Shown here: piece after piece, positions 27,631 through 36,413 of the stretch
How the letters are laid out: the number at the start of each line of letters is the position of its first letter
Numbering within the stretch: position 1 is the stretch's first letter
NCBI GenBank assembly: GCA_015206785.1
Contig: JADEZQ010000001.1
Span: 62,001 to 126,000 of the forward strand
Source of the DNA: Quinella sp. 2Q5
GTDB taxonomy: Bacteria; Bacillota; Negativicutes; Selenomonadales; Selenomonadaceae
Reading direction: 5' to 3'
Length of the DNA stretch: 64,000 bases
Notes under the pieces: generated by a model
Databases searched by the model: none
What the model saw: the letters and a program-made list of their open reading frames with translations, nothing else
What the model was told of the DNA's origin: nothing
Made by a program: the position numbers and the translations under genes

Positions 27631-27659
27631 TTGACGCTCAATTGCAAAACGGCTAGACT
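27631..27659 (+). promoter_or_regulatory. Promoter of rfbC
   Basis: TTGACG, 17 bases, TAGACT, 28 bases before the rfbC ATG at 27688. Confidence 0.6.
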
Positions 27660-27687
27660 GTTCGCAAAAACCTTGGAGGCGACGATT

Positions 27688-28245
27688 ATGCAAGTAACCG
27701 AAACGATTTTGGACGGCGTGTTGATTATTGAGCCGAGGGTCTTCGGCGACGCGCGCGGCTGGTTTATGGAGACGTGGTCGGCTAGGAAATTCCGGACGGC
27801 GGGTTTGACGTTCGACTTCGTACAAGACAATCAATCCTATTCCGCGACGAAGGGAACGCTGCGCGGGTTGCACTATCAGACGGCACCTTTTGCGCAGGCT
27901 AAGCTCGTTCGTTGCACGCGCGGAAAACTTTTGGACGTCGCCGTCGACATTCGCCCCGAATCCGAAACGTTCGCCCGCTGGGTTGCCGTTGAACTGACCG
28001 CCGAGAACTTTCGACAGCTTCTGATCCCGCGCGGCTTTGCTCATGGCTTCTTGACGCTGACCGACGACGTGGAGATTCAGTACAAGGCGGACAACTTCTA
28101 TGCGCCCGAATGCGACGGAAACATTCGCTGGGACGACGCGCAGATTGCAATCGATTGGCCGTTTGCGCCGACGACGCTGTCTGCCAAAGACAACGACGCC
28201 CCCACGCTTGCCGAACGACTTCAACGCGGCGAACTGAGGTTCTGA
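27688..28245 (+). CDS. rfbC: dTDP-4-dehydrorhamnose 3,5-epimerase
   Basis: A 185-residue cupin-fold epimerase with RGWFMETWSARKF, GTLRGLHYQTAPFAQAKLV (catalytic histidine) and DDVEIQYKADNFYAPECDG (catalytic tyrosine region). It makes dTDP-4-dehydro-L-rhamnose for surface polysaccharide. ATG at 27688 follows TTGGAGG. The partner genes rfbA, rfbB and rfbD are not in the window, which is unusual for this pathway. It is followed after one base by addA. Confidence 0.92.
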   Translation: MQVTETILDGVLIIEPRVFGDARGWFMETWSARKFRTAGLTFDFVQDNQSYSATKGTLRGLHYQTAPFAQAKLVRCTRGKLLDVAVDIRPESETFARWVAVELTAENFRQLLIPRGFAHGFLTLTDDVEIQYKADNFYAPECDGNIRWDDAQIAIDWPFAPTTLSAKDNDAPTLAERLQRGELRF

Positions 28246-28246
28246 C

Positions 28247-31200
28247 ATGAAGCTGACAGCCGAACAACAATCGGCGGTCGACAGCCGCAACGAAAATCTT
28301 TTGCTGGCGGCGGCGGCCGGCTCCGGCAAAACACGCACGCTCGTCGAACGCGTCATTGCCCTGCTCGAAGACAACGCTTGCAACGTCGACGAAATGTTGA
28401 TCGTGACCTTCACCAACGCCGCCGCTCAAGAGATGCGCTCACGAATTCACGCCGCGCTGATGAAACGATTGGAGACCGAACTCGACACGCATAAGCAAAC
28501 CGAACTCGAACGGCAGATAATTTTGCTCGGCGGCGCGCAGATATCAACGTTCCATTCGTTCTGCCAATCAATTCTTCGGCGCAACTTTGCACGCATCGAC
28601 CTTGACCCGAAGTTTCGCCCGGCAAACGACGATGAACTCGATATCCTCAAGCGCGACGTCATTGAAGAGCTGTTCGAGGAGAATTACGCCGTGGGCACCG
28701 ACGCGTTCAGAAAGTTTACCGACGAATTCGGCGGCAACGTCAACGGCGACAGCGCAATCCACGAAATGATTTTGAGCCTGCACAAATTCTCGCTGAGCAT
28801 GCCCGACCCCGACGAGTGGCTCGACAAACTCGCCGCGCCCTACGACCTGCCCGCCGACGCAAAACTTTCCGACACGATTTGGTTCCCGCTCATCAAGCCG
28901 CACATAGACGCCGCGTTGGAAAAAATTTTCGCCGCCGCCGACGAAGCTCAACGTCTCGCCGCCGCCAACCGCATCACCATCAAAGTCCTCGACGACGAAG
29001 CCGCACAGCTCACCGCGCTGAAGACTGCTCACGGTTGGGACGAGCTGACCGAAAAAATTTCCGCGTTCAAGTTCGACAGGTTCAGCGTCAAAGGCAAGCC
29101 CAACCCCGCCGTCAAAGCCGCCATTCAAGCTCTGCGCAACGAATACAAGTCCGACGTCATTGCCCTGCGCGAAAATTATTTCACCGCCGACGAAAGCAAA
29201 ATGATCGCTGACGTGCGAGAACTTGCCGCGCCGATTCGTGAGCTTGTGCGCGTGACGCGTGCCTTCGCCGAAAAATTTTCTGCCGCCAAACGTGAACGCG
29301 GTATCATCGACTTCGCCGACATGGAGCACCTCGCGCTCAAAATCTTCGACGCCGCGCCCGACGTCGCCGCTTGGTGCCGTGATAAATTTCGGTTCATCAT
29401 GGTCGACGAATATCAGGACACAAACGGCGTGCAAGAGGCCATCATCAAAAAAATTTCTCGCGACGACAACGTCTTCCTCGTCGGCGACGTCAAGCAGTCC
29501 ATCTATCGGTTCCGCCTCGTCGACAGCGCGAACTTCCGCGACAAGATTAACAACGCCGCCTTCCGCAAGATTAACCTGGCGAAAAATTTCCGCAGCCGAG
29601 AGCAAATCCTCGCCGCCGTCAACGAAGTCTTCAAGCGTCTGATGATCTCCGACGCGACCGAAATTGTTTACGACGCCGACGCCGCGCTTCGATATGGTGC
29701 AGACTTTGCGGCGGGCGAAAATTTTTTTGACGAGCCGCCCGAATTCTTCCACATCCTGCCCGACCAAAACATCGCCGGCGACAGCAAGGTCATCGAAATC
29801 GAAATGCGCTTCATCGCCGGAAAAATCCACGAGCTCATCGCGTCGGGCAAACTCATTCGCGACGGCGACAGCTACCGCCCGATTCAGCTGCGCGACATCG
29901 TTATCTTGCACCGCTCGCCAAAGACGACCGCCTTCGAGATTTTGGAGACGCTCAAACGTTTCGGCGTGCCGGCATACGTGCCCGACGAGAAAAATTTTTT
30001 TCAAGCGACCGAAGTTCAAATCGTCGTCAGCCTGCTCAATCTGTTGGACAACGCACGGCAGGACATTCCGCTTGCCGCGGTGATGCTAAGCCCCATTGGC
30101 GGCTTCAGTGCTCAGGAGCTGGCGGACATTCGAATCGCTGAACCCGACGCGGATTTTTTCACGGCTGTCGAATGCGGCGGCGAACGTTGCAAAAATTTTT
30201 TGGCGCGGCTCAATCGTTGGCGGGATATGGCTCGGCAAGTGAGCGTGCCTGAACTGTTGAGCAATCTTTACCGCGAGACGGGCTATTACGATTCCGTCGG
30301 CATGGACGAGAACGGTGAGGCTCGGCAGGCAAACTTGCGAATCCTCATCGACCGCGCCGCCGACTTCGAGGCGACCAATGCACGCGGGCTTTCGCGGTTC
30401 ATCGAATTCATCGGCAAGCTCAAGCTCATCGGCAACGACATGGCGACCGCCGCCACGCTCGGCGAGAACGATAACGTCGTGCGCGTCGTTACCATTCACA
30501 AGAGCAAGGGGCTCGAATATCCCGTCGTGTTCGTGGCGGGTCTCGGCAAAGCCTTCAACCACGAGGAATACACGCGGGGAAAAATTTTCATGCACCGCGA
30601 TTTGGGCGTTGGAGTCTGTCGCACGCCGCCAGGCACCAGCCTCAAGGTCAAGACGTTGGCGTCGGCTGCCGTGGCGAAAAAAATCCGCGAAGAAGCCGTC
30701 GCCGAGGAGTTGCGGATTTTGTATGTGGCAATGACTCGCGCGCAGGAGAAATTATTTTTGACGGGCGTCACGTCCAAGACCGCGCTGAACAGACCGAAGG
30801 TCAACGCGCTGACGGAAGCTGACGTTTTGGGCGCGGGCAAGTTCATGGATTGGTTGCTGCCGCTGACAGACGAGATCGCCCCCGCCGTCAAGTCTCGGCT
30901 CGTCGGAATGCAAGAGGTGCTCGCCGTCGCGGAGCGGTCAACGGAATCTGCGCGGGAAAAAATTTCATCGCCGCCCGAAAAACTTTCCACGCCGCCCGTC
31001 AACATTCCCGCCAAACTCTCCGTCACCGAACTCAAACGCCGCGCCGAAGAGGAGCAAAATCTTCGCGACGAGGTGCTCGGCATCCGCCACGACGGTTTGC
31101 TCACGAAGCCCGACAAAAATTTTATCTACCGTCGTCCGTCGTTCATCTCGGCGAAAAAACTTTCGGGCGCGGAATTCGGCACGCTCATGCACAAAGTCAT

Positions 31201-31654
31201 GCAGAGCCTCGACATCGGCGGAGACCTGTCGACATCGGGAATCGCCGCGCAGGTCACGGAGCTTGCCCGCCGAAAAATCATTGAGCCCGAACACGCCGGT
31301 CAAGTCCGCGCAGAAAAAATCGCCGCGTTCTTCGCAAGCGACATCGGTCAACGGCTCATCAATGCGCGGGAATTTTATCGGGAGCTGCCCTTCAGCCGAC
31401 TGATTGACGCGCGAAGTTTCTTCCCCGTCGACGAAAAAATTTTTGTGCAGGGGATTATCGATCTGCTGTTCAAAGACGCGTCGGGGCAATGGGTGCTGCT
31501 TGACTACAAGACCGACAGGGACGCCGCCGACATCGCCGAACGTTATCGCGTGCAGATTGAGCTGTATGCGCGGGCGGTCGAGGCTCTGTTGAAGATTACC
31601 GTCGCCGAAAAATATTTGTACCTGTTGAACGGCGGCAAACTCGTCAAAATGTGA
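28247..31654 (+). CDS. addA: ATP-dependent helicase/nuclease subunit A
   Basis: The 1135-residue protein has UvrD-type helicase motifs (motif I LAAAAGSGKTRTL, Ia VTFTNAAAQEM, II MVDEYQDTN, and VTIHKSKGLEYPVVFV) and a C-terminal RecB-type nuclease with GIIDLLF and LLDYKTD. This is the AddA layout. With AddB it resects double-strand breaks to start recombination. The ATG at 28247 lies one base after the rfbC stop. AddB is encoded about 5 kb away on the opposite strand (36414-39605) rather than next to it. Confidence 0.95.
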   Translation: MKLTAEQQSAVDSRNENLLLAAAAGSGKTRTLVERVIALLEDNACNVDEMLIVTFTNAAAQEMRSRIHAALMKRLETELDTHKQTELERQIILLGGAQISTFHSFCQSILRRNFARIDLDPKFRPANDDELDILKRDVIEELFEENYAVGTDAFRKFTDEFGGNVNGDSAIHEMILSLHKFSLSMPDPDEWLDKLAAPYDLPADAKLSDTIWFPLIKPHIDAALEKIFAAADEAQRLAAANRITIKVLDDEAAQLTALKTAHGWDELTEKISAFKFDRFSVKGKPNPAVKAAIQALRNEYKSDVIALRENYFTADESKMIADVRELAAPIRELVRVTRAFAEKFSAAKRERGIIDFADMEHLALKIFDAAPDVAAWCRDKFRFIMVDEYQDTNGVQEAIIKKISRDDNVFLVGDVKQSIYRFRLVDSANFRDKINNAAFRKINLAKNFRSREQILAAVNEVFKRLMISDATEIVYDADAALRYGADFAAGENFFDEPPEFFHILPDQNIAGDSKVIEIEMRFIAGKIHELIASGKLIRDGDSYRPIQLRDIVILHRSPKTTAFEILETLKRFGVPAYVPDEKNFFQATEVQIVVSLLNLLDNARQDIPLAAVMLSPIGGFSAQELADIRIAEPDADFFTAVECGGERCKNFLARLNRWRDMARQVSVPELLSNLYRETGYYDSVGMDENGEARQANLRILIDRAADFEATNARGLSRFIEFIGKLKLIGNDMATAATLGENDNVVRVVTIHKSKGLEYPVVFVAGLGKAFNHEEYTRGKIFMHRDLGVGVCRTPPGTSLKVKTLASAAVAKKIREEAVAEELRILYVAMTRAQEKLFLTGVTSKTALNRPKVNALTEADVLGAGKFMDWLLPLTDEIAPAVKSRLVGMQEVLAVAERSTESAREKISSPPEKLSTPPVNIPAKLSVTELKRRAEEEQNLRDEVLGIRHDGLLTKPDKNFIYRRPSFISAKKLSGAEFGTLMHKVMQSLDIGGDLSTSGIAAQVTELARRKIIEPEHAGQVRAEKIAAFFASDIGQRLINAREFYRELPFSRLIDARSFFPVDEKIFVQGIIDLLFKDASGQWVLLDYKTDRDAADIAERYRVQIELYARAVEALLKITVAEKYLYLLNGGKLVKM

Positions 31655-31666
31655 GGAGGTCACGAC

Positions 31667-32431
31667 ATGATTAAGGTTCTGGTTAATGGCGCGCTCGGTC
31701 GCATGGGTCGGACGGTCTGCGCCGCGGTCAATGCCGACAGTGAGCTTGAGCTCGTCGGTGCAGTTGATGTGCTCGAAGGCACGGTTGAAGGCTTGCAGGT
31801 CGCAACGAATCTCGACGCCGCGTTGAAGAGTCTGTCGCCCGACGTTATGGTTGACTTCACGCGCCCAGCCGTCGTCTTCGGCAACGTGATGACTGCTCTG
31901 GCAAACAAAGTCTCGCCTGTGGTCGGCACGACGGGTCTCAGCGACGACGCCAAGGAACAGATTCGTCGCCGCGCAGAGGAAATGGACACGCCCGCATTCA
32001 TCGCGCCGAACTTCGCGCTCGGTGCCGTGCTGATGATGTTGGCGGCTCAGCGGATTGCAAAGTTCATGCCCGACGTTGAGATCATTGAACTGCACCACGA
32101 CAACAAACTCGACGCACCATCGGGCACCGCGGAGCTGACGGCGAAGATGATTGCCCAAGTTCGCCCGCCGCACAAGCAAGGTCACCCCGACGAAGTCGAA
32201 CGGCTCGCTCACGTGCGCGGCGCGGACGTCGACGGCATTCGCATCCACAGCGTGCGATTGCCCGGCTACGTCGCGCATCAGGAAGTTATCTTCGGCGGTC
32301 TGGGTCAAACGCTCACCATTCGCCACGATTCCACCGGCCGCGATTCGTTCATGCCCGGCGTCGTGCTCGCTTGCAAAAAGGTTCGCACCCTCCGCGGGCT
32401 GACGATTGGTCTGGATAAGCTGTTGGATTGA
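31667..32431 (+). CDS. dapB: 4-Hydroxy-tetrahydrodipicolinate reductase
   Basis: A 254-residue NAD(P)H-dependent reductase with the nucleotide-binding NGALGRMGRTV, the PVVGTTGL loop and the catalytic/lysine-containing IELHHDNKLDAPSGTA. It supplies tetrahydrodipicolinate for diaminopimelate and lysine. It follows addA by 12 bases with a GGAGG ribosome binding site. No other dap gene is present locally. Confidence 0.96.
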   Translation: MIKVLVNGALGRMGRTVCAAVNADSELELVGAVDVLEGTVEGLQVATNLDAALKSLSPDVMVDFTRPAVVFGNVMTALANKVSPVVGTTGLSDDAKEQIRRRAEEMDTPAFIAPNFALGAVLMMLAAQRIAKFMPDVEIIELHHDNKLDAPSGTAELTAKMIAQVRPPHKQGHPDEVERLAHVRGADVDGIRIHSVRLPGYVAHQEVIFGGLGQTLTIRHDSTGRDSFMPGVVLACKKVRTLRGLTIGLDKLLD

Positions 32432-32443
32432 GGAAGTCACGCC

Positions 32444-33007
32444 ATGAAAAAATTCTTTGCAGCAATGTTCGCCGCCCTGACGATTTGTTTGATGAGTGCG
32501 TGTGGTTCCGCCGCCGAACAAAATCCTGCGCCCGCCGAAAAAATTTTGGTCGCGTATTTCTCTTGCAACGGGCACACGAAGAAGGCTGCGCTTGAGGTCG
32601 CAGAGATTTTGCACGCCGACACGTTCGAGATTGTGCCCGAAAAAATTTACACGCCCGCCGATTTGGATTACCGCACCGAAAATTGTCGCGCCAACATCGA
32701 GCAGAAGGATTCCGCCGCTCGTCCCGCCATTGCAAAAAAAATCGACGCCGCGCAATACAAGACCATCGTCGTCGCCTTTCCGATTTGGTGGGGAGCAGAG
32801 CCGCGCATTATCGATACCTTCGTCGAGAGCTTTGACTCGGCGGGCAAGACGATTGTTCCCGTGTGCACGTCCGGCGGCAGCGACATTCACGCCGCCGCCA
32901 AAAACCTGCGCGGGCTTTGCAAAGGTGCCAACGTCCTTGACGGCAAGCGGCTGGGTAACATCAATCGCGACGAGGTCAAGGCTTGGCTGGATTCGCTGAA
33001 GCTGTGA
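32444..33007 (+). CDS. Exported flavodoxin-like lipoprotein
   Basis: The 187-residue product has a lipoprotein signal peptide ending LMSACGS and a flavodoxin-type domain: ILVAYFSCNGHTKKAA is the phosphate loop and IVVAFPIWWGAEP contributes to the flavin site. An exported flavodoxin is unusual because most are cytoplasmic. The next gene encodes a haem-binding-type membrane protein and its start overlaps this stop (GTGA), suggesting electron transfer across the membrane. Redox partner and substrate are unknown. Confidence 0.85.
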   Translation: MKKFFAAMFAALTICLMSACGSAAEQNPAPAEKILVAYFSCNGHTKKAALEVAEILHADTFEIVPEKIYTPADLDYRTENCRANIEQKDSAARPAIAKKIDAAQYKTIVVAFPIWWGAEPRIIDTFVESFDSAGKTIVPVCTSGGSDIHAAAKNLRGLCKGANVLDGKRLGNINRDEVKAWLDSLKL

Positions 33008-33636
33008 AAATTTTTTTGCTCGACGGAATTTTATTCGCGCTGTTCGTGGCGGAACTGTGCTTCCATCATTTGCCGAAGATCCTGCACGAAATTTTTGGCG
33101 TGGCGTTCGCGCTGATGATCGCCGTGCACGTGTGGAAGAGTCGGCGGCGATTGACGGCACTGACGAAAAACTTCACGCCGCGGAAAATTTTTTCGCTGAC
33201 GACGGACGCGGCGTTGACTGTCTGCGCGGCATTCACGGCGGCAACGGGCGTTTGCATGTCGAACTATCTGTTCGCGGTGAGCGCAGAACTTCACCGCAAC
33301 ATGACGCTGCACCAACTGCACGTCGCCGCACCCTACGCGATGATGATTTTGCTCGGCGTGCATGTCGGCTTGCATTGGCGGGAACTACACGCGCGGCTGA
33401 CGAGATTAATCGGCGAAAAAATTTTTAACGCGCTGCTGATATTGATGAGTGCACTCGGCGGCTTGGGCTTGAGCATGAACCGCGTGGACGACCGCCTCCT
33501 GATGAAGCACATCTTCGCCACGCCCGCCACGGAACTGCCCGCCGTAATCTTCGCGCTGATGATTGTCGGCGGCGTGATTTTTTTTGCGATGATAACGTCG
33601 CTACTCGATAAATTTTTCGGGAGGTCATTTAAATGA
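33004..33636 (+). CDS. Membrane cytochrome-like protein (DUF4405-like)
   Basis: About 210 residues with four or five transmembrane helices and repeated membrane histidines: FHHLPKILHEIFG, LMIAVHVWKSRR, HQLHVAAPYAM and GVHVGLHWREL. The spacing suggests b-type haem ligands, as in DUF4405-type proteins. I set the GTG at 33004, overlapping the flavodoxin stop; an in-frame TTG at 32983 is possible. Its stop overlaps the next ATG by four bases. It could pass electrons to the exported flavodoxin; this is inference. Confidence 0.7.
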   Translation: MKIFLLDGILFALFVAELCFHHLPKILHEIFGVAFALMIAVHVWKSRRRLTALTKNFTPRKIFSLTTDAALTVCAAFTAATGVCMSNYLFAVSAELHRNMTLHQLHVAAPYAMMILLGVHVGLHWRELHARLTRLIGEKIFNALLILMSALGGLGLSMNRVDDRLLMKHIFATPATELPAVIFALMIVGGVIFFAMITSLLDKFFGRSFK

Positions 33637-34574
33637 ACGTACAGACGATTAAGGGCGCAATCCTCGGCTTGGCAACGGCAGATGCTCTGGGTGTGCCCGT
33701 GGAGTTTGAATCTCGCGCACGGCTCAAAGAAAATCCCGTGACTGGCATGCGCAGCGGCGGCTCGTGGGGTCAAGAGGCGGGCACCTGGTCAGACGACACG
33801 ACCATGACGATTGCGACGATGGAGTCGATTGCGCGGCTGGGCGGAATCGATTACGCCGACATCATGAACAATTTCCTGCAATGGTACGAACACGACAACT
33901 TTACCGCCACGGGCGAACTGTTCGACATCGGCAACACCACCCGCGCCGCTCTGGTCAGGTATTCGCGAAAAATTTTGCCGCCGACCAAATGCGGTGCCAC
34001 CGACGAAAACTCCAACGGCAACGGCTCACTCATGCGAATCTTGCCCGCCGCTCTGTATCTGTCTGCCAGGCGCGGACGCATCGGCTCAGACGAATTGGCA
34101 GTTATCCACCGGTTCAGCGCGTTGACGCACGCTCACGCCGTCAGCAAAATTTCCTGCGGGATCTATTCACTCGTCGCCGCGCAGATTTTGAACGGTCGCA
34201 CCGTCCGCGACGCCTTCACGCTCGCCATTGAAGACGCCAAAAAATTTTACGGCAACGACGACGCCTTCAGTCACTTCGCCCGCCTGTGCAACGAAGATTT
34301 TGCCGCGCTGCCCGAAGATGAAATCTCGTCGGGCGGCTACGTCCTGCACACGCTGGAAGCGGCTCTGTGGTGTCTGCTCAACACCGCCGATTATAAGTCG
34401 CTCGCCTTGAAGGCGGTCAATCTCGGCAAGGACACCGACACGACCGGCGCGGTAGCCGGCGGACTTGCGGGTCTCGTTTACGGTGCCGAATCCATTCCCG
34501 CCGACTGGCTCGCCGTCCTCAAACGCCGCGACTATCTCGAAAGCCTGTGCGAAGATTTTGCCGCCATCCTCTAA
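33633..34574 (+). CDS. ADP-ribosylglycohydrolase family protein (DraG-like)
   Basis: This 313-residue protein has the metal-binding signatures of the ADP-ribosylglycohydrolase fold: WSDDTTMT near residue 53, ENSNGNGSLMRI in the middle, and LGKDTDTTGAVAGGLAGL near the C-terminus. Such enzymes remove ADP-ribose from proteins or nucleic acids. No ADP-ribosyltransferase such as DraT is adjacent, so the target is unknown. The ATG at 33633 overlaps the preceding stop. It ends the run begun at rfbC. Confidence 0.9.
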   Translation: MNVQTIKGAILGLATADALGVPVEFESRARLKENPVTGMRSGGSWGQEAGTWSDDTTMTIATMESIARLGGIDYADIMNNFLQWYEHDNFTATGELFDIGNTTRAALVRYSRKILPPTKCGATDENSNGNGSLMRILPAALYLSARRGRIGSDELAVIHRFSALTHAHAVSKISCGIYSLVAAQILNGRTVRDAFTLAIEDAKKFYGNDDAFSHFARLCNEDFAALPEDEISSGGYVLHTLEAALWCLLNTADYKSLALKAVNLGKDTDTTGAVAGGLAGLVYGAESIPADWLAVLKRRDYLESLCEDFAAIL

Positions 34575-34577
34575 CGT

Positions 34578-34735
34578 CACCCGTCTCCTGAGCTGATAAC
34601 GAGGCCGCCCATGGACGGGCGGCCGCCGGCATACGACGTCGTGATGCGTCGTTGCCGGCTCGGAGGTCCTTTTCTTTGCTACTTTCTTTTGGACCAGCAA
34701 AAGAAAGTAGATATAAACGCAAACGCAGTGAGCAA
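34578..34735 (+). repeat. Dispersed three-hairpin repeat, copy 2
   Basis: Same element as 47684-47842 and, inverted, 21444-21592. Three successive inverted repeats cover about 34610-34711. It lies between the ADP-ribosylglycohydrolase gene and putP, directly upstream of the putP promoter region. With the following tandem units it accounts for most of the 303-base gap 34575-34877. Confidence 0.85.
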
Positions 34736-34806
34736 CGACAGACGCAGTGACCAATCGCAGACGCGGTGAGCAACAGCAATCGTGACAGACGCAGTTAGCA
34801 GACGCC
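34719..34806 (+). repeat. Degenerate tandem units next to repeat copy 2
   Basis: Four imperfect units of roughly 17-20 bases related to CAGACGCAGTGAGCAAC follow the third hairpin. Two such units follow copy 3 (about 47824-47862). They are too irregular and too short for a CRISPR array. Confidence 0.6.
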
Positions 34807-34820
34807 GTCCGACGAAAAAT

Positions 34821-34849
34821 TTTACAAAACTCCTTCTTGCGGTTATAAT
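34821..34849 (+). promoter_or_regulatory. Promoter of putP
   Basis: TTTACA, 17 bases, then TATAAT, about 30 bases before the TTG start of putP. Confidence 0.8.
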
Positions 34850-34877
34850 GTCGCGGTTATGGAAGGAGGTTTTATTT

Positions 34878-36356
34878 TTGACGAACGATGTAATGATCAT
34901 CAACGCCTTCGTGCTGTATATCGGCGTTATGATGGGTATCGGCGTTTACTACTACCGCCGGACGAAGAACATGAGCGATTACTTCCTGGGCAACAGGAAA
35001 CTCGGCGCGTGGGTCACGTCGCTAAGCGCAGAGGCGTCCGACATGAGCGGCTGGATGTTGATGGGCGTGCCTGGCTTCGCGTATCTTGCCGGGCTAAACG
35101 CCGGTTGGATCGCAATCGGCATCGCTATCGGCACATGGGCTAACTGGCACTTCGTTGCCGCGCGTCTACGTCAATACACAGAGCTTGCCGGCAATTCGCT
35201 GACACTGCCTGAATTTCTGCAGAACCGCTATCACGACACGAGCAACCTGCTGCGAATTGTCCCCGCGATATTCATACTGATATTCTTCATTCTGTACACG
35301 TCGAGCGGCTTCGTGGCGGCCGGCAAATTGTTCGAGACAGTCTTCGGCATGCCGTTCCAATACGCAATCTTTCTCGGCGCAGGCTCCGTCGTGTTCTACA
35401 CGCTCATCGGCGGGTTTCTCGCCGTCAGTCGCACGGACTTCATTCAAGGCGTGATGATGTTCTTCGCGATTCTAATCGTGCCAATCTGCGCGGCAATGAG
35501 CTTGGGCGGCTTCGGCGACACAATCAGCGCAATCTCCGCCTACAAGCCCACGCTGTTTGAGCCGTTCACCAAACCCGACGGCTCCACGCTCGGCTTCATC
35601 GAACTGATATCGCTGTTGGCTTGGGGCATCGGCTACTTCGGTCAGCCGCATATCCTCGTTCGCTTCATGGCAATCAAGTCCACGAAAGATTTGCCGCAGG
35701 CGACGCACATCGCAATGACGTGGGTCACCTTGAGCTTGGCGGCGGCGGTCGCAATCGGCATGGTCGGTGCGGTGTATTTGACCACGCCGCTGGAAGGCAC
35801 AAACTCCGAAACCGTCTTCCTGGTGATGACCAACCAGCTGTTCCCGCCGATTATCGCGGGGCTGTTGTTGAGCGCGGTGCTCGCGGCGATAATGTCGACT
35901 GCCTCGTCGCAACTTTTGGTCGCGGCGTCAGCGTTTGCGCAGGATTTTTACAAGACGCTGCTTCGCAAAGATGCCGATCAAGCAGAGCTCGTGTGGATTT
36001 CCCGCGCGTCGGTGCTGATCATCGCGTCAATCGCCGTCTTCCTCGGCTTCAACCCCGACAGCTTCATTCTCGACATGGTTGCCTACGCATGGGCGGGCTT
36101 CGGGGCAGCGTTCGGTCCCGCGATTTTGATGAGCCTGTTTTGGAAACGCACGACACGCAACGGAATCATCGCGGGCATAATCGTCGGCGGCACCACCGTC
36201 CTCGTGTGGAAACAGCTTGCGCTCTTCGGGCTGTACGAAATCGTTCCGGGCTTCATCTTCGCGCTGATTGCAATTTACATCGTCAGCAAGATGGACGCCG
36301 AGCCGAGCCGCGACATTCAAGCCACGTTCGACAAGGTCGGCGAAAGCACAATCTGA
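34878..36356 (+). CDS. putP: Sodium/proline symporter
   Basis: The 492-residue sodium:solute symporter has about 12-13 transmembrane segments. The N-terminal SDYFLGNRKLGAWVTSLSAEASDMSGWMLMG and TLPEFLQNRY are typical of PutP, and the glycine-rich GFLAVSRTDFIQG segment is also conserved. It imports proline with sodium across the inner membrane. The start is the TTG at 34878, after GGAGG; an upstream open stretch to 34782 has no ribosome binding site and crosses the promoter. Confidence 0.9.
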   Translation: MTNDVMIINAFVLYIGVMMGIGVYYYRRTKNMSDYFLGNRKLGAWVTSLSAEASDMSGWMLMGVPGFAYLAGLNAGWIAIGIAIGTWANWHFVAARLRQYTELAGNSLTLPEFLQNRYHDTSNLLRIVPAIFILIFFILYTSSGFVAAGKLFETVFGMPFQYAIFLGAGSVVFYTLIGGFLAVSRTDFIQGVMMFFAILIVPICAAMSLGGFGDTISAISAYKPTLFEPFTKPDGSTLGFIELISLLAWGIGYFGQPHILVRFMAIKSTKDLPQATHIAMTWVTLSLAAAVAIGMVGAVYLTTPLEGTNSETVFLVMTNQLFPPIIAGLLLSAVLAAIMSTASSQLLVAASAFAQDFYKTLLRKDADQAELVWISRASVLIIASIAVFLGFNPDSFILDMVAYAWAGFGAAFGPAILMSLFWKRTTRNGIIAGIIVGGTTVLVWKQLALFGLYEIVPGFIFALIAIYIVSKMDAEPSRDIQATFDKVGESTI

Positions 36357-36358
36357 AC

Positions 36359-36406
36359 AAAAAAATTCCTCCAACGTCGCGTTGACGTCGGGGGAATTTT
36401 TTTTGC
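36359..36406. terminator. Bidirectional terminator between putP and addB
   Basis: ATTCCTCC-CAACGTC pairs with GACGTC-GGGGGAAT around GCGTT, flanked by A7 and T8 runs. It serves both converging genes. Confidence 0.85.
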
Positions 36407-36413
36407 GGACAGT

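Noticed and set aside
28568-30019. 483-codon open frame antisense to addA
   Set aside because: It lies entirely opposite the helicase gene, shows low-complexity Val/Gly/Asp-rich translation and no motifs; a shadow of GC-rich codon use.
30965-33160. 731-codon antisense open frame across addA, dapB and the flavodoxin gene
   Set aside because: It spans three well-supported plus-strand genes, has no ribosome binding site or recognisable domain.
34519-34779. Small open frames inside the dispersed repeats with matching translations
   Set aside because: The match between copies reflects repeated DNA with hairpins; no ribosome binding sites and no plausible protein.
34719-34806. CRISPR-like short repeats
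   Set aside because: Units are contiguous, irregular and lack unique spacers; no cas gene is present.
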